Shown: in pieces, positions 8,987 to 16,296 of the stretch
Position numbering within the stretch: position 1 is the first letter of the stretch
Layout of the letters: each line of letters opens with the position of its first letter
Program-made: the position numbers and the translations under genes
From: Thermoprotei archaeon
Lineage (GTDB): Archaea > Thermoproteota > Thermoprotei_A > Sulfolobales > Acidilobaceae
Length of the DNA: 64,000 nt
NCBI GenBank assembly: GCA_029335875.2
Contig: JARJMZ020000035.1
Coordinates: forward strand, 1 to 64,000
Direction of reading: 5' to 3'
Notes under the pieces: model-generated
Told to the model about the DNA's origin: nothing
The model's input: the letters and a program-made list of their open reading frames with translations, nothing else
Database searches by the model: none

Positions 8987-9991
8987 TTGAAAGCTTTCTA
9001 CGTGTCTATTATAATACTGGTTATCATTATTGCTGTCCAGGCAGACTATCATATGGCCGTACAGAGCCCCCGGTCCACGAGCCCCCTAAACCCGGGACCT
9101 TTAGGCTCCCAGGAGTTTTACAGGCTCTTGAAATCCTCAGGCTACAATGTGGAGCTAGGCGACATTAGGGATCTTGGGGGCTCCCAGAAAATGGTGGGCC
9201 TATTAATAGTGGGCCCTGATAAGGAGCTTGGAAGGGGGGAGCTTGAACTAGTAATGAGCCTCTGGGAGAGGGGGAGGCTTATTCTAGTGGCTGCGGATGA
9301 AACTAAAGTCTTAGAAGGGCTTTACAGGGCTTTAGGGGTCGAGTTCGACGAGAAGTACGTTGTGAGAACCGGTATTAAAGGCTGGGAGTACGTGGTGGGC
9401 GCTGAGTGCCTAGGCTTTAACCTGGAGACTAGCAAAGTGTCAACCTTAAAGCCTAGAGGAGCCCCGGGAATGGAGGTTGAGGTTGTGTGCAGGCTTGAAG
9501 ACGGGAGGCCCATAGCTTTATATGTGACCAACGGAGCCTCCAGGGCTGTGCTCCTAGGAGACTCGAGTATTTTCGCAAACTTCCTGTTGAATGGTTATGT
9601 TGACCTAAAACCTACAAGGCAAGCAGCATTAGCCATAGTGGAGTACGTGGGGCTAGGGGAGGCGGGGAGGGTAATCTATGACATAAGCCACTATAACACT
9701 AGCGGGATACCCTTAGCGGGCACTATCAGAGCATCCATAGTAGTGCTGGCGAGCCTCCTCGAAATAATGAGACACCACAATATTGAAGCATACAAGGTAA
9801 TAACTGTAATAATAGCCTCAAGCACGATAATAACACTACTCATACTGGGGACTCCGATAACACCGCCTAAAGCTGGAAACCCGTTAATAAAAGAGGCTAT
9901 AGAATACGCTAAGACAATTAGAAAAGAAAAACGCCATAAACACGGAGAATCTCCCAGCGGGGGGGTCTCAACGGCCGCGGCCATAACTTAA
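8987..9991 (+). CDS. DUF4350-like membrane-anchored protein
   Basis: Begins with a membrane helix and then the sequence SPLNPGPLGSQEFYRLL, typical of DUF4350 proteins, followed by a Rossmann-like domain (strand LLIVGPD, later AVLLGDSS). A second hydrophobic segment lies near the C-terminus. DUF4350 resembles class I glutamine amidotransferases but usually lacks the catalytic Cys, and none is evident here. I choose TTG 8987, which follows the preceding stop by 4 bases and starts just before the membrane helix; an upstream ATG at 8915 would overlap the DUF4129-like gene by 68 bp. Likely co-transcribed with it. Confidence 0.7.
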   Translation: MKAFYVSIIILVIIIAVQADYHMAVQSPRSTSPLNPGPLGSQEFYRLLKSSGYNVELGDIRDLGGSQKMVGLLIVGPDKELGRGELELVMSLWERGRLILVAADETKVLEGLYRALGVEFDEKYVVRTGIKGWEYVVGAECLGFNLETSKVSTLKPRGAPGMEVEVVCRLEDGRPIALYVTNGASRAVLLGDSSIFANFLLNGYVDLKPTRQAALAIVEYVGLGEAGRVIYDISHYNTSGIPLAGTIRASIVVLASLLEIMRHHNIEAYKVITVIIASSTIITLLILGTPITPPKAGNPLIKEAIEYAKTIRKEKRHKHGESPSGGVSTAAAIT

Positions 9992-10645
9992 TAGGAGGCT
10001 CGCAAACCACGGAAGTACCCTGCTCTGAACCCAGAGTCTCCCAGGCCCCTCAATATCGAAGACTATACCTTCCCCCCCAGCTATAAACGTTTTTATACCT
10101 CCAAGCTTCCTAGCATTCCATTTTAAGCTGGCGTCCATGGCTACGAAGTGGCCGTTATCCAATGTCATCCTCTCTCCAATACCTAGCGTTATCTCCTCTA
10201 TGGCTCCAAAAGAGTTTATGAACAACGTTCCCCGACCCGAGATTTTGAGCCAGAAAAGTTGGCGCTCGGCCAGGAGGCCTTTAAGCCCCCTATACCCTAC
10301 ACTTACACTCATGTCTCCAATGTGTCCTAGATAGCTCGAGCCCTGGACATATAAAGTCTCACCTCTCATATCAACAGCAACTATGTCTCCGGGAACTCCA
10401 GGAGCAGCCCATATCTCGGAAGGGCTTCTAGCCCTGAAAGTGTTCATAAACACGCTTTCACCTCCAAGTATAGACCTAGCTATGCCACTCAAAATCCCCC
10501 CAGCACCTGTGGATACGTCGACCTCACCCTTATGTAGAAGGTAAGCTCCAGACTCGAGTGTTAAAGATTCACCGGGGTTAAGTTTAACCTTTAAAACACT
10601 ATAGGCAGGCCTCTTATCGATTAAATATTCAACCACACGAAACAC
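9968..10645 (-). CDS. AIM24 / TIGR00266 family protein
   Basis: 225 residues, beta-rich, with the family pattern: GESLTLESGAYLLHKGEV near the N-terminus, GGESVFMNTFRA, then GTLFINSFGAIEEI and GERMTLDNGHFVAMDASL. AIM24-type proteins form double-layered beta helices; the function is unknown in archaea. GTG start with a TATA-like TTTAAAC upstream on the minus strand. Its 3' end overlaps the end of the convergent DUF4350-like gene by 24 bp. Confidence 0.82.
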   Translation of the reverse strand: MFRVVEYLIDKRPAYSVLKVKLNPGESLTLESGAYLLHKGEVDVSTGAGGILSGIARSILGGESVFMNTFRARSPSEIWAAPGVPGDIVAVDMRGETLYVQGSSYLGHIGDMSVSVGYRGLKGLLAERQLFWLKISGRGTLFINSFGAIEEITLGIGERMTLDNGHFVAMDASLKWNARKLGGIKTFIAGGEGIVFDIEGPGRLWVQSRVLPWFASLLLSYGRGR

Positions 10646-10696
10646 CTGAAAACGTGTACTTATATGGGTTTAAATATTCAAATGAAGTCACCAGCG

Positions 10697-10780
10697 CAAA
10701 CCCCGCCCCTCCCCGCCTGGAGTGCGTTATGCCCGAGCTGGTGCGAGCACACCGGGGAAATCTTATCTCCCGGCGGGGGG
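10697..10780 (+). ncRNA. Candidate GC-rich structured RNA
   Basis: A GC-rich island in an AT-rich intergenic gap. It folds as one long hairpin: CCCCGCC (10711-10717) with GGCGGGG (10772-10778), GGAG with CTCC, a large 9/10-nt internal loop, CCC with GGG, a 5-nt bulge (GAGCT), GGTG with CACC and a 6-nt apical loop. A TATA-like TTTAAATAT at 10670-10678 lies about 27 nt before a possible start, and a T-rich stretch follows. The internal loop resembles an H/ACA pocket, but the spacing to a 3' ACA-type box does not fit. It could instead be a terminator hairpin for the thioredoxin gene on the other strand. Confidence 0.35.
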
Positions 10781-10785
10781 TATAT

Positions 10786-11376
10786 TTAACTGTATAATAG
10801 CGAGTCCCAGAGTTTCTTGTCAAGGTATGCGCCTATTATTACATATTTGGGTGTGCCGTTCTTGTCGATTACTATAACGTTAGGTACGGCTAGAGCCTCG
10901 TCTGCTGGGACTCCCCACTTCAACTCCAGCATTACGATCTTTGATGCGGCATCTCTGAGCTCTATGCTTTTATCAACGTAGAGCCACATGGTTATGCCGC
11001 CATAGTTTTGAGCCAGGAATCTCTCGAGGCTCTTACAATAGGGGCATGTGGTGAGCCCTAGGGCTATGACACATTCCCCCTTATACCCTAGCCTCTCGAG
11101 CTCCCGGGCGATTTCACCCCACTCGGATAGGTTGACTTTGAGGGTTTTGAAGCCTGAACGCCCGAGATACTCTACGTTAACCTCTCCTGAGCCGCTTAAG
11201 CTCTTGAGGGAGCATTTAACCGTGGGCTCTGAGGGGCTCCACTCTCCCCTCAACATAGTTATGGCTAGGAGTGCAACCACGAGTATGAGGCCTAGAGCGA
11301 GGGGAGCCCATTTATAAGTAGCAGGCTTGACCCTCACTGTGCTATTCCCCAGTTTAAAGCTAATCCTAGCCAACAC
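10786..11376 (-). CDS. Membrane-anchored thioredoxin-fold protein
   Basis: 196 residues: one membrane helix (about residues 25-42), then an extracytosolic thioredoxin-like domain with the redox motif CPYC (about residues 110-113) and the cis-Pro loop VPNVIVID. Likely exchanges disulfides outside the membrane. The next minus-strand gene upstream encodes a CcdA-like protein, which would pass electrons to it across the membrane. The gene pair is separated by 63 bp. Whether it reduces or oxidises its targets cannot be told. Confidence 0.8.
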   Translation of the reverse strand: MLARISFKLGNSTVRVKPATYKWAPLALGLILVVALLAITMLRGEWSPSEPTVKCSLKSLSGSGEVNVEYLGRSGFKTLKVNLSEWGEIARELERLGYKGECVIALGLTTCPYCKSLERFLAQNYGGITMWLYVDKSIELRDAASKIVMLELKWGVPADEALAVPNVIVIDKNGTPKYVIIGAYLDKKLWDSLLYS

Positions 11377-11439
11377 TTAAATATAAGGGTTTAAACGTCA
11401 TGAAACCTTTCCTAGGTATAATAGTGGTTTAGCGGCATC

Positions 11440-12114
11440 CTATAGTATGGCTAGATAGTAAGCCCCAAGAGCTATTATTAGAACCATGACCGCCGCCCTA
11501 GCTAGGAGCACGGTCCTGAGGCTCGCCATCAGCCTCCCCGCGATAACCATGGGTATTAGGGAGGCTAAAACCAGGGGGGCTATTATTATAATACAGTAGG
11601 CTAAAACCATTATCACCTTGACGAATAAAGCTTTAACGTGAGCGGATAATATGCCAAGGAATAGAATATAGGGTGCGGCAGAGCACATCATAAAACTCCA
11701 TGAAACCAGGACGCCGTAAATGAAAGCGCCGAAAAGGAGCTTCAAACCCTTAACCCTCTGAAGCCATGAAGGTACGCACTCACCAACCCTACAAGCCCTA
11801 GACTCCTCCCTCAAAGCCTCCCTCAAATCTAGCACTAGAAGGAGCACAGCCAAGAGAACCACAAGGAGCAAGAGAACCCGCACATAGCTTAAAACCCAGC
11901 TCACAGCCAAACCAACCAGAACATAGCCAACGTAAACCCCAGCTATAAACGAGAAAGGCAGAGCAGCCTTGCCTAACCCCTGAAACCCGAGGGAGGCAGC
12001 GTAAAGCGAGAGGACAACTGTAGTAGATAGAGCGCAAATGTTAACAGAGTCCACGCCAGCATACAAAACCATCAAAACAAGAATCTCCCGAAGATCCAAG
12101 CAACCCACCACCAT
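11440..12114 (-). CDS. CcdA/DsbD-type transmembrane electron carrier
   Basis: 224 residues with about six membrane helices. One Cys sits in the first helix region (SVNICALSTT) and one in the fourth (SFMMCSAAPYI), both in positions like the paired membrane cysteines of CcdA, with a CRVGEC loop between. CcdA moves electrons from cytosolic thioredoxin to extracytosolic acceptors; the CPYC protein encoded downstream is the obvious acceptor. ATG or GTG start near 12114. No cytochrome c maturation genes are seen here, so the pair probably serves surface protein disulfides. Confidence 0.72.
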   Translation of the reverse strand: MVVGCLDLREILVLMVLYAGVDSVNICALSTTVVLSLYAASLGFQGLGKAALPFSFIAGVYVGYVLVGLAVSWVLSYVRVLLLLVVLLAVLLLVLDLREALREESRACRVGECVPSWLQRVKGLKLLFGAFIYGVLVSWSFMMCSAAPYILFLGILSAHVKALFVKVIMVLAYCIIIIAPLVLASLIPMVIAGRLMASLRTVLLARAAVMVLIIALGAYYLAIL

Positions 12115-12169
12115 TAGATGGTGGACAAAGGCTAATTAAGCCTTACCCTACTCCTCGAAGAGCTCTTAG

Positions 12170-12248
12170 TGGTGCGGCCGCCGGGATTTGAACCCGGGAT
12201 CGCCGGCTTGGAAGGCCGGCGTCCTAGTCCAGGCTAGACGACGGCCGC
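12170..12248 (-). tRNA. tRNA-Gly (anticodon TCC)
   Basis: Full cloverleaf on the minus strand: acceptor GCGGCCG paired with CGGCCGC, anticodon arm GCCGGC-CTTCCAA-GCCGGC with anticodon TCC, T arm CCGGG-TTCAAAT-CCCGG, discriminator A and an encoded CCA end at 12170-12172. No intron. Confidence 0.95.
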
Positions 12249-12356
12249 TCCTCTCTCTCTTCTCTAGTTCTTTGGGGTTTTAAATGTTGCTTCTACCCTT
12301 GGTTTACCTGGTGTTTCGGTTTAAGTGTTGGGGGTTTCTTAGAGAGCTGTGAGAGG

Positions 12357-12947
12357 GTTTATGTTGTCGTTAGCGCTACTGCTAGGAGTGATGGTTTATT
12401 CCCCGCTAGGGGTTATGCTGGCGGCAGTGGTAGGGTTGATGTTATAGCCAGGTGTTTTAATGTCACCTCCCTGACTGATCCCGGGGCTTGCGTTGTCGGG
12501 TTTCTTTTGGGGTCTCCAGGTTACAGGGCTTTGGCGGGGCTTCCCGGGTGTTGTGGCGGGCTTGATGAGAGGAGCCTCGTCGTAGAGTTCTCTAGGGTTT
12601 TGAGGGGGGGTTCTTCAGGTTTTTTGAGGATCTTAGAGGTTGATTTTGAAGAGTTTTTAAACATGCTGGTTAAGAAAGGGTTTAAAGTCGTGTTGTTGAG
12701 CGAGAAAGGGTTTAACGTCATGAGAGAACCCCAGCTCGTTTGCGGCAGGACAGCGTTTTTCCTGGGGTCTCACGTGGATATGCCAGGCTGGGCTGAGAGC
12801 TCTGTTAGGAGGCTTGCGAGCTCTACAATCTCAATAGGCCCCTACAGCCTGCACAGCGAGCATATTATAGCTTTCTTAGGGTGGCTTGGGGGACGCTATT
12901 GTCAGACTAGCTCTAGGGCTAGCGCTGCAGCGCCCCCGAGCCCGTGA
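12357..12947 (+). CDS. trmY: tRNA pseudouridine-54 N1-methyltransferase (TrmY), 5' end disrupted
   Basis: SPOUT-class methyltransferase that makes m1-pseudouridine at tRNA position 54. Family features are GYAGGSGRVDVIARCF near the N-terminus, GFLLGSPGY, and the SAM-knot region FFLGSH...ISIGPYSLHSEH. The reading frame is open from 12357, where homology begins (VYVVVSATARSDG), but no ATG, GTG or TTG is in frame upstream of it. A GTG at 12349 with a TATA-like GTTTAAGTG about 25 nt before it looks like the true leaderless start but is out of frame, so one insertion or a 2-base deletion is implied. The C-terminus runs 46 bp into the convergent thiolase gene. Confidence 0.75.
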   Translation, partial: VYVVVSATARSDGLFPARGYAGGSGRVDVIARCFNVTSLTDPGACVVGFLLGSPGYRALAGLPGCCGGLDERSLVVEFSRVLRGGSSGFLRILEVDFEEFLNMLVKKGFKVVLLSEKGFNVMREPQLVCGRTAFFLGSHVDMPGWAESSVRRLASSTISIGPYSLHSEHIIAFLGWLGGRYCQTSSRASAAAPPSP

Positions 12948-14110
12948 CATATTGAGGCTACCCCTCTCAGGCCGCCGCGGGTTTCTAGTATGTTTACGAG
13001 CTCGATTGTTATCCTAGCCCCGCTTGCCCCGATAGGGTGGCCTATGGCTATAGCTCCCCCGTGGACGTTAAGCCTGTCATAGGGGATTTCGAGGAGCCTG
13101 TTAATGAGGAAGCTGTTTACAGCGAAGGCCTCATTGTTCTCCCAATAGTCGACCTTATCAACACTCCAGCCAACTTTCTCGAGAAGCTTCTTAATAGCAT
13201 ATACTGGGGCTAGGGGGAACTCCCAAGTGTCGAGAGCCACGTAAGAGTGGCCTACTATCCTAGCTTTAGGTTCTAAACCCAACGACCTCACAGCCTCCCT
13301 AGAAGCTAGGAGAACTACTGCAGCCCCGTCACTCAACTGGCTCGAAGTCGCCGTAGTGTGAGGGCCCTCCCTGGTGAACACGGGCTGAAGCACTTTTAGA
13401 TCTTCAAGTTTAATATCAGCCCTCACACCTTCATCAAACCCTAGTATAGTCTTGCCGTCAACCTTGAACGGTTCAACGTACCTAGCCATATGCCCCCGCT
13501 TCCACGCTTCTAAAGCTCTCCTATGGCTTTCAAAAGCTATCCAGTCAAGCTCCTCCCTTGGAGCCCCATACTTCCTCGCTGTCATGTCAGCCTCCTCGCC
13601 CATGCCATAGCCTAGGATAGGATCTAGGAGACCATCGTGAACCATAGCATCTAAAACCTCCCCCTTACCCTTCTCCAGTATTAAATGCCTAACACCCCAC
13701 CTATGCCTACTGGGGAGTATGAAGGGGGCGTTGCTCATTGACTCCATGCCGCCGGCAACCACAACATCGTAGGAGCCGCTAGCTATGTACGCTGCTCCAG
13801 TAGCTATGGCTGCCATGCTGCTGGCGCAGACCATGTCAACGTTCATGGCGTCAACATGCTTGGGGATCCCAGCCTTTAAGGCCGCTTGCCTAGCTGTGTT
13901 CATCCCGGTCCCTGCTCTTATAACCTGACCCATAACTATGAAGTCGATGTTTTCAGGGTTAACATTGGATCTTTCAATGAGTTTCCTCATGGTGAAGCTT
14001 GCAAGGTCTACTGCTGTATAGTCTTTGAGACTCCTCCCAAATTTCCCTACTGGTGTTCTAACACCCTCTACTATGTAAACTTCTCTCAAACTTGGATCCC
14101 GTATTAGCAT
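12902..14110 (-). CDS. Acetyl-CoA C-acetyltransferase (thiolase)
   Basis: 402 residues, the usual thiolase length. The nucleophile Cys is in VCASSMAAI (about residue 96), NEAFAV is present, the catalytic His is in HGGAIAIGHPIGASG, and the second Cys is in ICHGLGGAAA, where most thiolases read C-x-GG-G. It cleaves acetoacetyl-CoA (or longer 3-ketoacyl-CoA) to acetyl-CoA, or does the reverse. Together with the hydratase/dehydrogenase fusion at 2.9 kb it completes the route from crotonyl-CoA to acetyl-CoA. There is no DUF35 zinc protein next to it, unlike many archaeal mevalonate-pathway thiolases. Confidence 0.9.
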   Translation of the reverse strand: MLIRDPSLREVYIVEGVRTPVGKFGRSLKDYTAVDLASFTMRKLIERSNVNPENIDFIVMGQVIRAGTGMNTARQAALKAGIPKHVDAMNVDMVCASSMAAIATGAAYIASGSYDVVVAGGMESMSNAPFILPSRHRWGVRHLILEKGKGEVLDAMVHDGLLDPILGYGMGEEADMTARKYGAPREELDWIAFESHRRALEAWKRGHMARYVEPFKVDGKTILGFDEGVRADIKLEDLKVLQPVFTREGPHTTATSSQLSDGAAVVLLASREAVRSLGLEPKARIVGHSYVALDTWEFPLAPVYAIKKLLEKVGWSVDKVDYWENNEAFAVNSFLINRLLEIPYDRLNVHGGAIAIGHPIGASGARITIELVNILETRGGLRGVASICHGLGGAAALALELV

Positions 14111-14167
14111 ACTTGTGCTGGAAGTTAAATAGTGCTGTATCTATTTCAATTCGACTATAGTCTAATA

Positions 14168-14950
14168 TTAGAGGAACACGTAGCCAGGATTAGTATCCTC
14201 TATATTAAGGAGCTTCTCTAAAACCTCATGATCAACCTTCTCATACCTCTCAATACTCCCAATATCGTGCCAGGGGCCATCGTATATGTAAGCTTTAACC
14301 CGCATACCCTCCCTGATCATAGCTGGTATAAGGTTGCCCATAATGTCGAAATCATAGCCTAAACCAAGCCCTCCAACCGCCTTCTCCAGACTTGAAACCT
14401 TGAAGACTAGTATGCCCACCGTAACCCTAATGTTTAGAGTAGGCTTCTCCTCAAGCCTAACAACATTCCCGTCTTCGACCTCAGCAACCCCCACTGGAAC
14501 CTTATATGTGGAAGCTAGGACTAAAGTAGCGTCAGAGCCGCTAACATGATGGTTTAAGAGGCTTTCAACGTTTAGGGGCGCAACTATATCACCATACCAC
14601 ACTAGAACATCATCATAACTATTCATGAGCCCCAAGTTCAAAGCCCTAACAAGACCCCCGCCCGTGTTAGAGTATGGAGGCCTGTCAACCACATACTTCA
14701 TGTTAACGTTGAACCTAGAGCCGTCGCCGAAATAGTTGACAACCTGCCTCCACTTATAGCCCACAGACACGATGAAATCCCTGAGACCCCACCTGGAGAC
14801 CCATGAGATTATAAACTCTAGCACAGGCCTCTCACTCTTACCAAGAGGGATCATAGGCTTAGGAATGTAATATGTTAAAGGCCTAAACCTCCTACCCTCA
14901 CCGCCAGCCGGTATGAAAACTACAACATTAGTGGAAGCCACAAAAAACAC
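14168..14950 (-). CDS. Sugar-phosphate nucleotidyltransferase
   Basis: 260 residues with the nucleotidyltransferase signature PAGGEGRRFRPLT (about residues 13-25), the Lys in PKPMIPLG, and the metal site WYGDIV. Transfers a nucleotidyl group to a sugar 1-phosphate to make an NDP-sugar for glycosylation. There is no C-terminal left-handed beta-helix, so it is a single-domain RfbA- or mannose-1-phosphate-guanylyltransferase-like enzyme; the substrate is not readable. The 257-bp gap downstream (14951-15207, before the EamA stop) shows nothing definite beyond this gene's AT-rich promoter. Confidence 0.85.
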   Translation of the reverse strand: MFFVASTNVVVFIPAGGEGRRFRPLTYYIPKPMIPLGKSERPVLEFIISWVSRWGLRDFIVSVGYKWRQVVNYFGDGSRFNVNMKYVVDRPPYSNTGGGLVRALNLGLMNSYDDVLVWYGDIVAPLNVESLLNHHVSGSDATLVLASTYKVPVGVAEVEDGNVVRLEEKPTLNIRVTVGILVFKVSSLEKAVGGLGLGYDFDIMGNLIPAMIREGMRVKAYIYDGPWHDIGSIERYEKVDHEVLEKLLNIEDTNPGYVFL

Positions 14951-15207
14951 CTAATAGAACGGTTGAGCCACTTTAATTTAAACTTTTCTCTAAAAACCTG
15001 GAACTGGAAAGTCGTGGGCTCTGGAAAATTTTAACGGTCGATATGCGCGGCTGGCTCATAGCCATAGCTATACGCTAGCCTCAGACAGTATAGTGAGTGT
15101 GAATATTGGAGATACCCACATGTGGGTGTTCGAGTGATGGCCTCGACGGGGACACTCTACTCCTGAAATAATGGGGGGTTGAGGATGCCCCGCTAATGGG
15201 AATATGG

Positions 15208-16149
15208 CTAAGCCTTGATAGTGGTGGGGCGCTCCCATAGGAGTGTCAGGGCTATGCCAGATAGGGTTATAGCCATGAAGGCGGCTATAGGTAGTGTTAT
15301 AGGCTCCCCAAGTATTAGGAAGGCTAGTATAGAGGCTCCCACAGGCTCCCCAAGTATTGGGACTGTGGAGGCTAGGAGGCTGAGTTTTCCGAGAACATAG
15401 TTTACTAGTGTGTGGCCGCCTAACATGGGGATTAATGCTAGGAGGACTAGTAGGGCCCACGCTTTAACCTCGTATCCGGACAGCTTCACCCCCCACGCCA
15501 TGCTTAAGACTATAGTGGTTAGGGCTGCCGCCGAGTATACTATGGCTGTATACTCTACTGTTGAGTATTTCCTCCTCATAGCTTTCCCTATGGTAAAGTA
15601 TACTGCCACGGCTACAGCACCCCCAAAAGCTAGGAGGCTCCCGTAAACAGGGTCTCCGCCCGAGGGCGCCAGCTGCCCCGTATAGGATGCTGTTGAGAGC
15701 CCGGCAACCCCTATCATAGCTGTGAGGGCCCCGAGATATTGGGGGGCACTATATGATTCTAGGAGGAGCCTGCCGGCAATAGCTAGGATAGCTGGGTAAC
15801 TGTCAACTATGGTGACGCTAGCAGCCACATTAATATGAGCTAAACTATGCATCCATAGAGCAAAGTGAAGCCCTAAAGCAACCCCGGAGGAAGCCATTAA
15901 AACAACATCTCTAAACTTGAAAGAGAAACTAGGCTTAAAACCATGAAGACCAAAGAAAAGAGCCCAAGTCAGGAGAGAGGAAAATACACACCTCCAAGTA
16001 GCGGCGGCAAACCCGTGAACACCCTCACCTAAAGCCATCCTAACAAGGATCGAGGCCATAGAAACGTTAACAACAGCAACAACAAGAACAAGATAGTAGC
16101 CGTAAACGCCCCCAGCAACCTTAAAACCCGACACCCCAAACACCTTCAA
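15208..16149 (-). CDS. EamA-type (DMT superfamily) transporter
   Basis: 313 residues with ten predicted membrane helices in two repeats of five, the drug/metabolite transporter layout. The ends of the repeats carry the EamA patterns PAILAIAGRLLLESYSAPQYLG and GEPVGASILAFLILGEPI. Substrate unknown. Stands alone: the gene downstream on the same strand is 250 bp away and the gene upstream is a helicase 147 bp away. Confidence 0.85.
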   Translation of the reverse strand: MKVFGVSGFKVAGGVYGYYLVLVVAVVNVSMASILVRMALGEGVHGFAAATWRCVFSSLLTWALFFGLHGFKPSFSFKFRDVVLMASSGVALGLHFALWMHSLAHINVAASVTIVDSYPAILAIAGRLLLESYSAPQYLGALTAMIGVAGLSTASYTGQLAPSGGDPVYGSLLAFGGAVAVAVYFTIGKAMRRKYSTVEYTAIVYSAAALTTIVLSMAWGVKLSGYEVKAWALLVLLALIPMLGGHTLVNYVLGKLSLLASTVPILGEPVGASILAFLILGEPITLPIAAFMAITLSGIALTLLWERPTTIKA

Positions 16150-16296
16150 GAAAGCCTCTTAAAACATCTAATTGGATAACGTTTAAATACTGTTGGCATC
16201 CCGTTAACCGCTGCTTGAACAGCCTGGAATCAAGGTGAGTAGGCTTCACGCCCTTATAAAATGATGGCTCTAGGCTGCGGCCGCGTTTTAGCCCCC

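Noticed and set aside
15130..15170. GTGATGG followed by CTGA, a possible C/D unit
   Set aside because: The guide is about 22 nt with no D'/C' pair and the flanks do not pair.
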